A stretch of DNA of 64,000 nucleotides from Furfurilactobacillus entadae (GCF_045862745.1 NZ_BQXN01000012.1:1-64000); one strand, 5' to 3'. Counted from the first letter of the stretch, positions 1 to 9,464 are shown. Notes: generated by a model not told the origin, from the sequence alone. Made by a program: numbers and translations.

Positions 1-441
1 AACGGTGATAAGGTTTATTTAGAGATCGTTAAAGATCTCTATAGTAAGCGAATCTTAACATGGTCAATCGGTGCTCATCCGAATTTGGCATTCTCATTAG
101 CCCCATTAAAACAACTGGTGAAACAGATACCCCAAACGGGGTATCAAATCACACTCCATACTGATTAACGCTGGCAATACCAGCATCGAGCATGGAGAAA
201 GCTACTCAAACAAATGCATATCCGGCAAAGTATGTCTCGACGAGCGACTTGTTTAGACAATGCAGCATGGGCTGTCTTTGATAAATTAAAAGTTGAAATC
301 GTTAGTTTACAGCAATACGCAAACGCCTCAGAGCTAACCAAAGCAATCAATTCCTGGATTAATTATTACAATCAAAAGCGAATTCAAATAAAATTAGGCG
401 GTCAATCACCACTCTATTTCGAGCGGCAATTAACTGCCTAA
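1..441 (+). pseudogene. IS3-family transposase (OrfB) remnant
   Basis: One reading frame runs from the window edge to the TAA at 439-441 and encodes the C-terminal half of an IS3/IS150-type DDE transposase: the H-T-D segment at 157-165, then W-Q-Y, the S-M-S-R and C-L-D-N-A blocks, and the family C-terminal part with N-Y-Y-N and the S-P motif. It is interrupted by an in-frame TAA at 166-168, where relatives have Gln directly after the second catalytic Asp. The segment after C-L-D-N-A-A reads W-A-V-F, where active relatives carry the catalytic Glu (M-E-S-F-F type), and it appears one codon short. The 5' part lies outside the window. The element is therefore almost certainly inactive. The 442-527 gap holds the IS right end (around 455-475) and nothing else recognisable. 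Confidence 0.85.
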
Positions 442-527
442 TTAACAAAACTATTTAGTTCCAACTTTTTGGGTAAACGTCAAATCGTGAGCGGCGGTTG
501 TTCGCTCTTTTCAGGTCGACTTATGCA

Positions 528-1247
528 TTAATCACGGTTGCTGCCGTAACCAAAGATTTGAAGCACGTACAGGAAGATGTTGATGAAGTCCAAGTACAGT
601 TGCAAAGCACCTTGGGCAGCTAACCCGCCAAGATCGACTTGGTTACCGTACTGTTCGTAGATTCGCTTCATCTTTTGGGTGTCCCACGCCGTCAACACGA
701 CGAAGATCCCAACAATAACGAAACTAAAAACGTAGCTGATCAATGATGACCGCAGCCACAAGTTGATCAGACTGACGACGATTACACCGATCAAAGCAAA
801 AACCATCTGTGTTCCGATCTTTGTTAAATCACGGTGCGTTGTTGATCCATACACCGCCATTCCCCCAAAGATTACCGCGGAGGCCACAAAAGCTGCCATG
901 ATGGTTGCATTTGCATAGATCAAGAAAATCGTCGACAACATCAAGCCATTAACCAAGGCAAACCCCATTAGCCGGGCAACCCCCGTCGACTCATTCTGTT
1001 GAGCGCTAAACGATGAGCTAATGACAATCCCAAATTCTGCGATGACCAAGACCCATGTGAACCAGTGGTTGGCTGCCAAAAAGTTAAAGTACTGAGTGGC
1101 AAACACCTTCCCGGCTAAGAGCGCCACGATGGCGGACACCAACACAGCACCACCCATGTAACCAAACACCTTTGTCATAAAGGCGCTTAACCCGGAAGCA
1201 GAAACGTTCACTTCACGGCGCGGTTGTTGATATTCATTATTATTCAC
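528..1247 (-). CDS. Bax inhibitor-1/YccA family membrane protein
   Basis: The 239-residue product has seven strongly hydrophobic segments and ends in the acidic/aromatic tail typical of bacterial BI-1 (UPF0005, YbhL/YccA) proteins. Signature stretches include the T-A-W-D-T-Q-K motif near residue 190 and Y-L-D-F-I-N-I-F near the C-terminus. BI-1 proteins are integral membrane proteins linked to calcium leak and membrane protein quality control; the role in lactobacilli is not settled. The start is GTG at 1247 with a GGGGA ribosome site about 6 bases upstream. It is transcribed alone, divergently from the MFS gene; the 234-base gap between them must hold both promoters, and no operator was obvious there. 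Confidence 0.9.
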   Translation of the reverse strand: MNNNEYQQPRREVNVSASGLSAFMTKVFGYMGGAVLVSAIVALLAGKVFATQYFNFLAANHWFTWVLVIAEFGIVISSSFSAQQNESTGVARLMGFALVNGLMLSTIFLIYANATIMAAFVASAVIFGGMAVYGSTTHRDLTKIGTQMVFALIGVIVVSLINLWLRSSLISYVFSFVIVGIFVVLTAWDTQKMKRIYEQYGNQVDLGGLAAQGALQLYLDFINIFLYVLQIFGYGSNRD

Positions 1248-1481
1248 GTTAATTCCCCATTTCTAGTGTGCATCCGTAAAAGTCTGACGAATGTTGACTA
1301 ATTACTTTCACATGTATTTTAACAAATCTAGCTAAACAAGCAAGTGTTTACCGCTAACCATGCACAACTTTAGAAAGTTTTATTGGGTTCAACGTTTCAC
1401 CGTTTCCGCTAGTTTTTTCCTCACCACTCACTTAGAATGGTTAGTAACGTCATTCGTTATTTTCAAGAGAGGATCACCTGC

Positions 1482-2684
1482 ATGAGTCAAACAAACACAC
1501 CATCCGTTAAACCCACAACCTTTTTAACCCTCCTGTTAGGAACCCTGTCGGCGTTTGGGCCACTGTCACTTGATATGTACCTGCCGGCCCTTCCGCAACT
1601 ACAAGCGAGTTTGCACACGAGTTCTGCCGCCGTTCAGGCGAGTATCAGTGCCTGCCTGATCGGAATGGCTGTTGGCCAACTTGCCATCGGTCCGTGGAGT
1701 GATCGTGTTGGTCGACGGACACCGCTACTAACCGGCCTTATTTTATTTACCGTAACGTCAACGGCCCTTATTTTCGTTCACAACATTACGCTCTTTTTAA
1801 TTCTTCGTGTGCTACAGGGCTTGGCTGGTTCTGCGGGGCAAGTCCTATCCCGTGCTGTTGCCCGTGATTTATTTGAAGGCCCGCGGTTGACCCGCTTTTA
1901 CGCAACATTGATGACGATCAACGGGGTCTTCCCCGTCATCGCCCCGATTGTTGGGGCCGGGCTTGTCAGCCTCTTTCCGTGGCCAGCCATTTTTATTACC
2001 CTCGCGCTAATCGGCCTCATCCTCGTTGCCGCAACATTTTTCGGTCTCCCGGAAACAGCGCCCGCAGACACAGCAACACCAGAACCGCTTAACTTCAAAC
2101 CAATTTTCCATAATTCACGGTTCATGTTAAACGCAACGCTGCTTGCCCTGGTCTATGGTGCGCTGTTTACATACATTGCGGATTCATCCTTTATTTTCCA
2201 AAAGGAGTACGGCTTGAGCACGGGGGCATTCAGTCTAATTTACGCATTTAACGGTGTCGGCATTGCCCTTGGTAGCCAGCTCATGGGGCGCGCCAGTGGT
2301 CGCTTGTCTGAACACCAAATTGCCCAAGTTGGCTTTTTAGTGCCCATCATTAGTTGCGTTATTTTAGTCATCAATGCACTGACGATTAACCAGTTCTGGC
2401 TGTTTACCGCTGCTTTATGGCTTGTCGTTGTGTCGATCGGGTTCAACAGTGCTATTACGACCGCCATCGCCATGGAAAGCACCACAACCAACATTGGGAC
2501 GGCGTCAGCAGTCCTTGGCACACTTTCACAAATTGTTGGTGGAATCGCCTCACCGTTAGTCGGCCTTTTTGGTTCTAACAGTGCCCTGCCAATGATTATC
2601 ATCATTTTCCTCTTTGAACTAACCGGACTGCTTTTACTATGGTTTAGTCGTAAAAACACCACATTGCCAGCAGCCCACTCATAA
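1482..2684 (+). CDS. Bcr/CflA-type MFS drug exporter
   Basis: This 400-residue, 12-helix major facilitator has the family layout of Bcr/CflA multidrug exporters: an early L-S-L-D-M-Y-L-P-A-L segment in helix 1, motif A (G-P-W-S-D-R-V-G-R-R) around residues 70-80 and an R-V-L-Q-G motif in helix 4. Such proteins export drugs or metabolites by proton antiport at the cytoplasmic membrane; the substrate cannot be told from sequence. I place the start at the ATG at 1482, because AGAGAGG lies at 1466-1472. An upstream in-frame ATG at 1437 has no ribosome site. A strong terminator follows, shared with murC on the other strand. Confidence 0.88.
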   Translation: MSQTNTPSVKPTTFLTLLLGTLSAFGPLSLDMYLPALPQLQASLHTSSAAVQASISACLIGMAVGQLAIGPWSDRVGRRTPLLTGLILFTVTSTALIFVHNITLFLILRVLQGLAGSAGQVLSRAVARDLFEGPRLTRFYATLMTINGVFPVIAPIVGAGLVSLFPWPAIFITLALIGLILVAATFFGLPETAPADTATPEPLNFKPIFHNSRFMLNATLLALVYGALFTYIADSSFIFQKEYGLSTGAFSLIYAFNGVGIALGSQLMGRASGRLSEHQIAQVGFLVPIISCVILVINALTINQFWLFTAALWLVVVSIGFNSAITTAIAMESTTTNIGTASAVLGTLSQIVGGIASPLVGLFGSNSALPMIIIIFLFELTGLLLLWFSRKNTTLPAAHS

Positions 2685-2694
2685 ACATAAACGA

Positions 2695-2730
2695 CAAAAA
2701 AGCACGCCAGAAAATCTGGCGTGCTTTTTA
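2695..2730. terminator. Bidirectional rho-independent terminator
   Basis: Perfect 10-bp stem (2701-2710 with 2716-2725) around an AAAAT loop, flanked by an A-run on the left and a T-run on the right. It serves the convergent MFS gene and murC. Confidence 0.9.
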
Positions 2731-2739
2731 ATGACGACT

Positions 2740-4074
2740 CTAACCGTTATTCAAACTTGTGTTACTCAATAACGTTTCGTATTCACGTTCGTACTTTTGA
2801 ACATCACCGGCACCCATAAAGATCACAACGGCATTGTGATAATCGAGTAATGGCGACATGTTCGCCCGTGTTAACACCTCGCCACCCTTGGTGATCTTTG
2901 CCCCAAGGTCGGCACTGGAAACAGTCCCGCTTTGTTCGCGCGCTGATCCAAAGATGTTTGTGAGGTACACTTTATCAGCAAGGTTTAAGCTCTTAGCGAA
3001 ATCATCCATCAACGCAATCGTCCGACTGAACGTATGTGGTTGGAATACCGCAATTAATTGCTTGTCAGGATATTTTTGCCGAGCAGCATCAATGGTCGCC
3101 TTGATTTCTGATGGGTGGTGCGCATAGTCATCAATGATGGTCATATCCGCAACTTGTCGTTCTGAGAAGCGTCGTTTAACACCCTTAAACGACAACAGTT
3201 CCTTGCGTAAATCATCCATGTCCACTTTTTCAAAGTGTGCCACGGCGATCACAGCCAGACTGTTCAGCACGTTATGTTCACCAAACAATTGAATCTCGAA
3301 GTTACCCACAAATTCGTCATGGATGTACACATCAAAGTTTGAGCCCTTTGTTGTCCGCTTGATGTTCCGTGCTTGTACATCATCACGTTCATTGACCCCA
3401 TAGTAGTAGACGGGAACGTCCGCCTTCAATTTACGAAGTTCTGGATCGTCACCCCAAGCAAAAATGGCTTTTCCAACTTGGCTCACATACGTTTGAAAGG
3501 CGTCGAAAACATCATCGATCCCCTTGTAATAATCCGGATGGTCAAAGTCGACGTTTGTCATGATCGCGTAGTCTGGGTGGTAGGCCAAAAAGTGGCGCCG
3601 GTATTCATCCGCTTCAAAAACGAAGAAGCGTGAGTTCGGTGTCCCCTTCCCGGTTCCGTCACCAATTAAGTAACTCGTTGGTGCAATCCCACTCAACACG
3701 TGGGCTAATAGGCCGGTTGTACTTGTCTTCCCGTGAGCACCAGCCACACCAATACTTGTATAACCGCCCATTAGTTGCCCGAGGAACTCATGGTAACGAA
3801 CAACCGTTAAGCCCAGTTCCTTAGCCCGAACAATTTCAGGGTGTGTATCTGGAAAGGCGTTTCCGGCAATAATCGTTAGGCCTTCGTGGATGTTAGCTGG
3901 GTCAAAAGAATAGATCTTAATTCCCGCTTGTTCCAGTGGTCGCTGAGTAAACGTGTACTGATCAATGTCAGAACCCTCAACGTGGTCACCACGATCATGC
4001 AAGATCAATGCCAACGAGGCCATTCCTGACCCTTTAATACCAACAAAATAATACGTTGTTTCAGTGTTATCCAT
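2740..4074 (-). CDS. murC: UDP-N-acetylmuramate--L-alanine ligase
   Basis: MurC adds L-alanine to UDP-N-acetylmuramate in the cytosol, using ATP, as the first step of peptidoglycan stem-peptide synthesis. The 444-residue product has the three Mur-ligase domains: an N-terminal G-I-K-G-S-G-M-A-S-L nucleotide-sugar fold near residues 13-22, the central ATPase P-loop G-A-H-G-K-T-S-T-T near 111-120, and a C-terminal domain with D-D-Y-A-H-H-P and a late F-M-G-A-G-D motif. Length matches the family. Downstream of sftA and ytpR on the same strand, the order equals B. subtilis ytpR-sftA(ytpS)-murC. Confidence 0.97.
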   Translation of the reverse strand: MDNTETTYYFVGIKGSGMASLALILHDRGDHVEGSDIDQYTFTQRPLEQAGIKIYSFDPANIHEGLTIIAGNAFPDTHPEIVRAKELGLTVVRYHEFLGQLMGGYTSIGVAGAHGKTSTTGLLAHVLSGIAPTSYLIGDGTGKGTPNSRFFVFEADEYRRHFLAYHPDYAIMTNVDFDHPDYYKGIDDVFDAFQTYVSQVGKAIFAWGDDPELRKLKADVPVYYYGVNERDDVQARNIKRTTKGSNFDVYIHDEFVGNFEIQLFGEHNVLNSLAVIAVAHFEKVDMDDLRKELLSFKGVKRRFSERQVADMTIIDDYAHHPSEIKATIDAARQKYPDKQLIAVFQPHTFSRTIALMDDFAKSLNLADKVYLTNIFGSAREQSGTVSSADLGAKITKGGEVLTRANMSPLLDYHNAVVIFMGAGDVQKYEREYETLLSNTSLNNG

Positions 4075-4172
4075 GACTAATGAGCTCCTTCATGAGACAC
4101 ATTGTCTCTGTTTACTAATTAATAATGTAGCAGGTTTTGTCCGCTTGGCGCAATTGATGGTCCTTGTTTAAC

Positions 4173-6608
4173 CTAATCTTCATCAGTCTCCTGGTTCAAC
4201 TGCTCGGGCGTTAAGTACACTTCCCGTGGCTTTGAACCCTGCTGAGCAGAAACGTAGCCGTTAGATTCCAGTTGATCAACAAGGTTGGCCGCCCGGTTAT
4301 ACCCAATCGAAAAGACGCGCTGAAGTTTCGATGTTGACACCGTTTTTTCGCCCGCAACGTACGTCAAAACTTCCGGCCATAAATCATCTTGGTCTTCCGC
4401 CGCAATTTCAGTTGCCAATAATTGTTTGGGCTCAAACGCATAGTGTGGCGCCATTTGTTCCCGAACAAAATCAGTCACTGCGTCAATTTCAGCATCGACA
4501 TAAGTCCCCTGCAACCGAATTGGCTGACTCTTTCCGTTACCTAGATACAACATGTCTCCACGACCCAAAAGTCGTTCAGCACCAGCCGTATCCAGAATTG
4601 TCCGGGAATCAATTTGACTTGAAACCATGAATGCAACCCGGGTCGGAATGTTATTTTTGATGGTCCCCGTGACAACATCGACGGATGGCCGCTGAGTGGC
4701 AACAAGCAAGTGGATCCCGGCAGCCCGTGCCTTTTGCGTGATCCGTGCAATGTAATCTTGAACCTCTGAGGACGCAACCATCATCAGGTCAGCCAATTCA
4801 TCAATAATGATTACGATGTATGGCATCTTTTGCTCTGGATGGTCACTTGCCATGGCCTTGTCGTTGTATTGCTCAATGTTACGTGCGCCAGCGGCTGCCA
4901 ACCGTTGGTACCGTTCTTCCATTTCGGTGACCGTCCACTTCAATGCGGCTGCGGCCGCCTGTGGTTCAGAAACAACTGGTGACAGCAGGTGAGGAATCCC
5001 ATTATACGGTGCCATTTCAACGGCCTTTGGATCAATTAAGATCAGTTTGACCTCTTGCGGGGTCGCCTTATATAAAATGGATAACAATAAGCTGTTAATG
5101 AACACAGACTTCCCGGAACCAGTGGCCCCAGCGATCAGTCCGTGTGGCATGTTCCGAAGATCCGTCACTTGTGGTTGGCCAAAAAGATCGACCCCAAGCG
5201 CCACCGTCAATGGTGACGTACTGTTCTGGAATGCAGGTGACCGTAGTACTTCGGACAACATAACTGGTCGCGACTTCAAATCAGGAATTTCGATCCCAAC
5301 GGTTGATTTTCCTGGAATTGGTGCCTCGATCCGAATGTCTTTTGCAGCCAGTGCGAGTTTCAAGTCATCCTGTAAATTGGTAATTTTATTGACCCGGACG
5401 CCTGGTCCCAAGCTTACTTGAAACTGGGTTACCGTTGGGCCGACAGTGTAGTCAACCACTTCACCTGAAACATGAAACGAGGATAACGTTTCGTTTAAAA
5501 CGTCGATCTGATTTTCAATCCACGCATCCAACTTTGCTTCATCACGCATCACCGGAGGCTTCAGCAGATCTAAGCTTGGAAAATGATACGTTAATAACGA
5601 CTTATCATCCTCATCGGCGTAACTTCGACCAGACGGTAACTCGGTGATTGGTGCGCTGGTTTCTTCGGCCACCTCATCTTCATCAACAGAATCTGCGTGG
5701 TCGTTATTAAACAGTGCCAGGTCTTTTTGACCGTTTTGCTCTTCATTGAAGATGTCAGCCAACCCATGGCCCAAAGCCCCCTGTGGCCGCGATGGTGCGA
5801 CCGGTGCAGCACTTGCTGGCTTGGTAACCACTGACGGAACTTCTTCAACGATCGTGGGCGTAACGCTTGTTGGCTCAACCGGGGCTTCACTTGATTGTGC
5901 GGACTCGGCAGCCGTTGATGCCACCATGACCGGTTGGCTCGTTACGGGAACGACCGTTGTGGTTGGTGCGACAACAACGGCCGCTTCCTCGGTCGTGACC
6001 GGCGCTTCACTGATCTCATCACTCAAGACGGTTGCTTCCGTAGCGCTTGTTGGTTCACTGGTTGGCGTTGCTAGTGATTGGACGGCACTTGGCGCGCTTG
6101 TTTCCGTTGCAGACGCGGCTTCATGGGACCAATCATCACTCACCCACGCACTCATTGCACCCTTATTTTGCTCAGAAAACGCCGTTGACGCTTGTGAGAA
6201 TGGCCGGTTAACAGCCGAAACATAGCCTGCCTCGCTCGTCGCGCTTGCTTCTGGCGCAACTGGCGTCACTGAAGCGGCCGCAGGTGCCGTTGAAGTAACT
6301 GCCGTTGAAGCAGTTGATTCCACCACCGCTGCTTCACTAGCGGGCGTATGCCATGCACGACGTGGCCGAACTGTTTGCGCAATTGCACGGGCTTGCTGCG
6401 ACGCATACTTCATTGCCATTGACCGGTCTAGCTCAACTTCGTTACTTCCGTAGCGAACGGCCTCGCTGGTTGCGGACATTGGTGTTGCGGCTGCAGATGA
6501 CGGTCTTGGTGCTGGTGTCGCCAGTAACCGGTGTTGCCGTTGTTCACGTGCTCGTTCAAATTCTTCTGGATGTTGCCGAAAAAACGTCGGACCATCATAG
6601 TGTTTCAT
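4173..6608 (-). CDS. sftA: Soluble FtsK/SpoIIIE-type DNA translocase, SftA-like
   Basis: The 811-residue product ends in the FtsK motor and gamma domains. The Walker A motif G-A-T-G-S-G-K-S-V lies near residues 488-497, the Walker B motif I-I-I-D-E-L-A-D-L near 595-605, and the winged-helix gamma domain, which reads polar DNA motifs, covers about the last 65 residues. Membrane-bound FtsK has four N-terminal helices; here residues 1-330 are soluble, low-complexity and rich in Ala, Ser, Thr, Val and Pro. This fits SftA (YtpS) of B. subtilis, a soluble translocase that clears DNA from the division septum. Context supports this: ytpR lies upstream and murC downstream. The acidic/Ala-Ser linker is unlikely to be strongly conserved. 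Confidence 0.9.
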   Translation of the reverse strand: MKHYDGPTFFRQHPEEFERAREQRQHRLLATPAPRPSSAAATPMSATSEAVRYGSNEVELDRSMAMKYASQQARAIAQTVRPRRAWHTPASEAAVVESTASTAVTSTAPAAASVTPVAPEASATSEAGYVSAVNRPFSQASTAFSEQNKGAMSAWVSDDWSHEAASATETSAPSAVQSLATPTSEPTSATEATVLSDEISEAPVTTEEAAVVVAPTTTVVPVTSQPVMVASTAAESAQSSEAPVEPTSVTPTIVEEVPSVVTKPASAAPVAPSRPQGALGHGLADIFNEEQNGQKDLALFNNDHADSVDEDEVAEETSAPITELPSGRSYADEDDKSLLTYHFPSLDLLKPPVMRDEAKLDAWIENQIDVLNETLSSFHVSGEVVDYTVGPTVTQFQVSLGPGVRVNKITNLQDDLKLALAAKDIRIEAPIPGKSTVGIEIPDLKSRPVMLSEVLRSPAFQNSTSPLTVALGVDLFGQPQVTDLRNMPHGLIAGATGSGKSVFINSLLLSILYKATPQEVKLILIDPKAVEMAPYNGIPHLLSPVVSEPQAAAAALKWTVTEMEERYQRLAAAGARNIEQYNDKAMASDHPEQKMPYIVIIIDELADLMMVASSEVQDYIARITQKARAAGIHLLVATQRPSVDVVTGTIKNNIPTRVAFMVSSQIDSRTILDTAGAERLLGRGDMLYLGNGKSQPIRLQGTYVDAEIDAVTDFVREQMAPHYAFEPKQLLATEIAAEDQDDLWPEVLTYVAGEKTVSTSKLQRVFSIGYNRAANLVDQLESNGYVSAQQGSKPREVYLTPEQLNQETDED

Positions 6609-6670
6609 TGAATCACCTAAATCAATTTTGTTGTTTACTCAGCGATAAATGACGATTCCCATTCAGGAAT

Positions 6671-6694
6671 AAAAAAGGAAGGCCCTGGCCTTCC
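6671..6694 (-). terminator. Rho-independent terminator after ytpR
   Basis: Inverted repeat GGAAGGCC / GGCCTTCC (6677-6684 with 6687-6694), followed on the minus strand by six T. It lies between ytpR and sftA, so the two may be transcribed separately. Confidence 0.75.
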
Positions 6695-6742
6695 TCACAT
6701 CAATACATTACTTAATGATCATTAGTTTGGCTAGATTTTGCA

Positions 6743-7381
6743 TTACGCAAATAGTGTATTACCCTTTTCAAAATCAAAAGGCGTTCCAACCGCCGCAAAA
6801 TCATCCGGCAAAATTAACGCCCCCTTCTTTTGAGGTGCATTCTTTAACCGAAGCTCGCGACCACTAGTAATCATACCATTTGACGGCACCCCACGCAATT
6901 CGCCCGGCCAGATCACTTGCCCACTTGGCATCATTGCACCGACTTTGGCAACGACAACATAGATGTGATTCGTCATGTTCGGTGAACCACTGACAATTTG
7001 AACCGTTTGATCATTATCGATCCGCGTTGTTGTCACCAATAGGTGGTCTGAATCAGGGTGTGGCGTTGTCGCTTCAACATAGCCAACCACAAATCGTGGT
7101 TCGTGATCATTTTCCAAATCAGCTGGCATGTTTGCCGCAGTTAACGCCTGATTCAACGCGGCAACCTGGGCGTCAGTCAATGCTAATTGACCATTACCAG
7201 AAATGCTGGCATCAATCGCGCTAACGTTTAAGAAATTGTAGCCCAATGTTTGATCTGTTGCTGGATCGAAAATCCGGGCAATGTTACCTGTAACCGTCAC
7301 GGCCTGTTCACTCACGTCCGGTCCGAGAATCACAACCAGGACATCCGGTGATGCCTGCTGGTTCATACTTGCAATCAACAT
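6743..7381 (-). CDS. ytpR: YtpR-type tRNA-binding domain protein
   Basis: The 212-residue product has an N-terminal DUF4479 region and a C-terminal EMAP-II/Trbp111-type OB-fold tRNA-binding domain, from about residue 90 to 205. The latter shows the H-P-D-S-D-H-L-L, V-S-G-S-P-N and R-G-V-x-S-x-G-M segments familiar from the N-terminus of PheT. Its exact job is unknown; it probably binds tRNA. The ATG at 7381 follows GGAGG with 8 bases spacing. The neighbour order with sftA and murC supports the assignment. Confidence 0.92.
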   Translation of the reverse strand: MLIASMNQQASPDVLVVILGPDVSEQAVTVTGNIARIFDPATDQTLGYNFLNVSAIDASISGNGQLALTDAQVAALNQALTAANMPADLENDHEPRFVVGYVEATTPHPDSDHLLVTTTRIDNDQTVQIVSGSPNMTNHIYVVVAKVGAMMPSGQVIWPGELRGVPSNGMITSGRELRLKNAPQKKGALILPDDFAAVGTPFDFEKGNTLFA

Positions 7382-7560
7382 TTTTCATCCTCCAAGATTG
7401 GGCCACGAGAATCACCAGATTTTGTGCCCAATAAACGTTTATACACCAGTTTATACGAAATTATCAGCAATTTAAAGGTGCAACGGCCCTGAAACACCAT
7501 GTTTTCATCAATTTGCACAAAATTTAGTTTTCACTATGCCGATAAACGTTTGCACCAAAC

Positions 7561-7610
7561 AAAAATGGCCGACGCTTCGTCATTCCGAAGAATCGGCCAC
7601 CTGCATTTTT
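7561..7610 (-). terminator. Terminator after the second MFS gene
   Basis: Stem-loop 7566-7599 (TGGCCGA...TCGGCCA with an inner CTTCG/CGAAG helix), followed on the minus strand by a T-run at 7565-7561. A second T-run on the plus side could make it act both ways. Confidence 0.75.
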
Positions 7611-7626
7611 CAATCGTCATTAATGG

Positions 7627-8817
7627 CTAGGACGTTGCTTTATGTCTATGGCGCTGATCAACTAGGCCAAATACGGTCAACATCACAATTGCGGTTCCCA
7701 AAAAAAATTTCGGTAACGTTTGAATCGAGTGTCCGTGTAAAACACTCATTCCATACGTCAGCGCACTAACCAGACAGTAATATCCCAAACTGAACCACCC
7801 ACTGGCGCGGCCCATCACGGCTTCATAACCAACAAGTGCACGGTTAAGCGCGTTTGGTAACGTCACGTTGAACCCCAAAAAGGCCAGAAAAAAGCCAATC
7901 ACCAGCCAACCTGGCTGATTATTGATGGCTGCAAGCCATAGCCCTGCTGACGCCAAACAGCTCAATGATAAACCGCCAATAATCAACTGCTGTGGTTGCC
8001 ACCACGTTAATAACCAGTTCACCAATAAGCTGCCTAACAGGCTGGCCAATGCGAGACTCAAGCCAAGGGCCCCATACGTGACCGCACGAAAATGAAAGTG
8101 GGTTTCAAAAATAAACGGTGCCTCAGCATAGTAGCTAAACAGCATGCCGTTGATTCCACCAATTAAGATGCCGTATGCCCAAACAACAGGATCACGCCAT
8201 AAAAGGTGTAACAGATCTTGCTGAGCATCCGTTTCAGCCGTTATTGACTGCGGCCTCGTTTCTGGTAAGGCTAGTGCGGCATAGCCAAACACAAGAATGG
8301 CTAAAATCACGAGCGCAACGAACACGTTTCGCTCACCCGCCCAGGTTTGGATCGCGCCCCCAATTAATGGGCCCAACGCTGGGGCTAGGGCTAACGCCGC
8401 ACTGGTTTGTGCAAAAATTTTGGCTCCCGCACGGCCATGGAAGCTCTCACGCATGATGGTTTGGGTCACCACAGATCCCGTACTGGCACCAAAGGCTTGG
8501 ACCAGACGACTAATAATGATTCCCGTCAATGTCTGGCTAAGTAACAGGCCAACATTGCCGATGAGATAAATCACGATGCCGGCTAACAGTGCGGGGCGAC
8601 GACCCCACCGGTCAGCAAGCTGCCCCCAGATAAGGACCCCAAGCGCAAACGCAATAAAGTACACGCTCATGGTCAACTGCACGCGGTTTGCACTTACATG
8701 CAGTGTTTGTTGTAATGCCGGTAAAATCGGCGTAAAGATTGATTCACTAATTTGTGGAAAGCCCACTAACGTCACCAATAATGTGAGTGTCGGAACTGTT
8801 CCGCGGACGTTTTTCAT
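7627..8817 (-). CDS. Bcr/CflA-type MFS drug exporter
   Basis: The product has 396 residues and 12 predicted helices. Motif A (G-Q-L-A-D-R-W-G-R-R) is near residues 64-73 and an R-L-V-Q-A-F-G-A-S motif lies in helix 4. The helix 1 segment (I-F-T-P-I-L-P-A-L) again points to the Bcr/CflA group, so the window carries two distantly related exporters of this class. AAGGAG lies 5-10 bases before the ATG at 8817. A small leader ORF with its own ribosome site lies just upstream, which suggests translation-coupled control of expression. Confidence 0.87.
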   Translation of the reverse strand: MKNVRGTVPTLTLLVTLVGFPQISESIFTPILPALQQTLHVSANRVQLTMSVYFIAFALGVLIWGQLADRWGRRPALLAGIVIYLIGNVGLLLSQTLTGIIISRLVQAFGASTGSVVTQTIMRESFHGRAGAKIFAQTSAALALAPALGPLIGGAIQTWAGERNVFVALVILAILVFGYAALALPETRPQSITAETDAQQDLLHLLWRDPVVWAYGILIGGINGMLFSYYAEAPFIFETHFHFRAVTYGALGLSLALASLLGSLLVNWLLTWWQPQQLIIGGLSLSCLASAGLWLAAINNQPGWLVIGFFLAFLGFNVTLPNALNRALVGYEAVMGRASGWFSLGYYCLVSALTYGMSVLHGHSIQTLPKFFLGTAIVMLTVFGLVDQRHRHKATS

Positions 8818-8840
8818 CAGATTCTCCTTAAAAATTTAAT

Positions 8841-8900
8841 CTAGGAAAAACGTCCTTCACCGTTTACGGCAACACACACCAAGATTCGTTCATAATTCAT
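8841..8900 (-). CDS. Possible 19-residue leader peptide of the MFS gene
   Basis: An ATG at 8900 is preceded by AGAGGTG five bases upstream (8906-8912). It opens a 19-codon frame (M-N-Y-E-R-I-L-V-C-V-A-V-N-G-E-G-R-F-S) that stops at 8841, only 23 bases before the exporter start. The good ribosome site, the length and the position fit a regulatory leader peptide of the kind that controls some drug exporters by ribosome stalling. No strong competing hairpins were evident by eye, although A-G-A-T-T after the leader stop can pair with A-A-T-C-T around the exporter ribosome site. Function is inferred. Confidence 0.45.
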   Translation of the reverse strand: MNYERILVCVAVNGEGRFS

Positions 8901-9053
8901 GGTGTCACCTCTTTTCTATGTCGTTACACGATACGGAACTTGATCCAGTCTGTCAACCGTCCTATGTCAGCAACTTAGTGGTGAACAATTTTTTATATTC
9001 GCGCTTTTGGTGTACACTATGAACATTCATTAACACGTTTAGGAGGAATCATT

Positions 9054-9392
9054 GTGACAAATGACCATTATTACCGCCGTTTAGCACTCTTGGCCGGTGC
9101 CGGTATCAGCGCCGGATTTGCCATTGGATCAGCTATTCAAGCCATCCATGTCAAACACCCCGACCGAATCCTCGCCAAAGTTAAAGCATCATTTCAAAAG
9201 ACCGGTGATCTGGACGGATCATGGATCGAGCACCGGCCCGTTCCATTTAAAAAACGGGCGTCTGACGTCCTCGTCTACCGCGGTGGCGTAACTCGTCAAG
9301 AGAATCACCACACAGTTGTTTATGCGTTCTTAGCCGACATTTATTCCGGTAAAGTTCTCGATGTATGGAAAGTGGCCACGCCCCTTTCATAG
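9054..9392 (+). CDS. Small membrane-anchored extracytoplasmic protein
   Basis: The 112-residue product starts at GTG 9054, eight bases after AGGAGG (9041-9046). It has one N-terminal hydrophobic segment at about residues 10-30 and a soluble part of some 80 residues. The C-terminal stretch (V-V-Y-A-F-L-A-D-I-Y-S-G-K-V) looks like the strand-turn pattern of PepSY-type or small-secreted-protein domains found in lactobacilli. No enzyme motif is visible, and I do not assign a function. It is monocistronic: a promoter-like TACACT hexamer is at 9013-9018 and a strong terminator follows. Confidence 0.75.
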   Translation: MTNDHYYRRLALLAGAGISAGFAIGSAIQAIHVKHPDRILAKVKASFQKTGDLDGSWIEHRPVPFKKRASDVLVYRGGVTRQENHHTVVYAFLADIYSGKVLDVWKVATPLS

Positions 9393-9419
9393 CGCGCTAA
9401 ATAATTCTGCTCAATAACA

Positions 9420-9464
9420 TAAAATGGCTGCTTCCCAAAACTTGGGAAGCAGCCATTTTATGTT
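9420..9464. terminator. Bidirectional terminator
   Basis: Perfect 17-bp inverted repeat (AAAATGGCTGCTTCCCA and its complement) around a short AAACT loop. It separates two convergent genes. Confidence 0.92.

Noticed and set aside
5746..6225. Long plus-strand frame opposite the sftA linker
   Set aside because: It mirrors the repetitive Ala/Ser/Thr/Val codons of sftA on the other strand; no ribosome site or family features.
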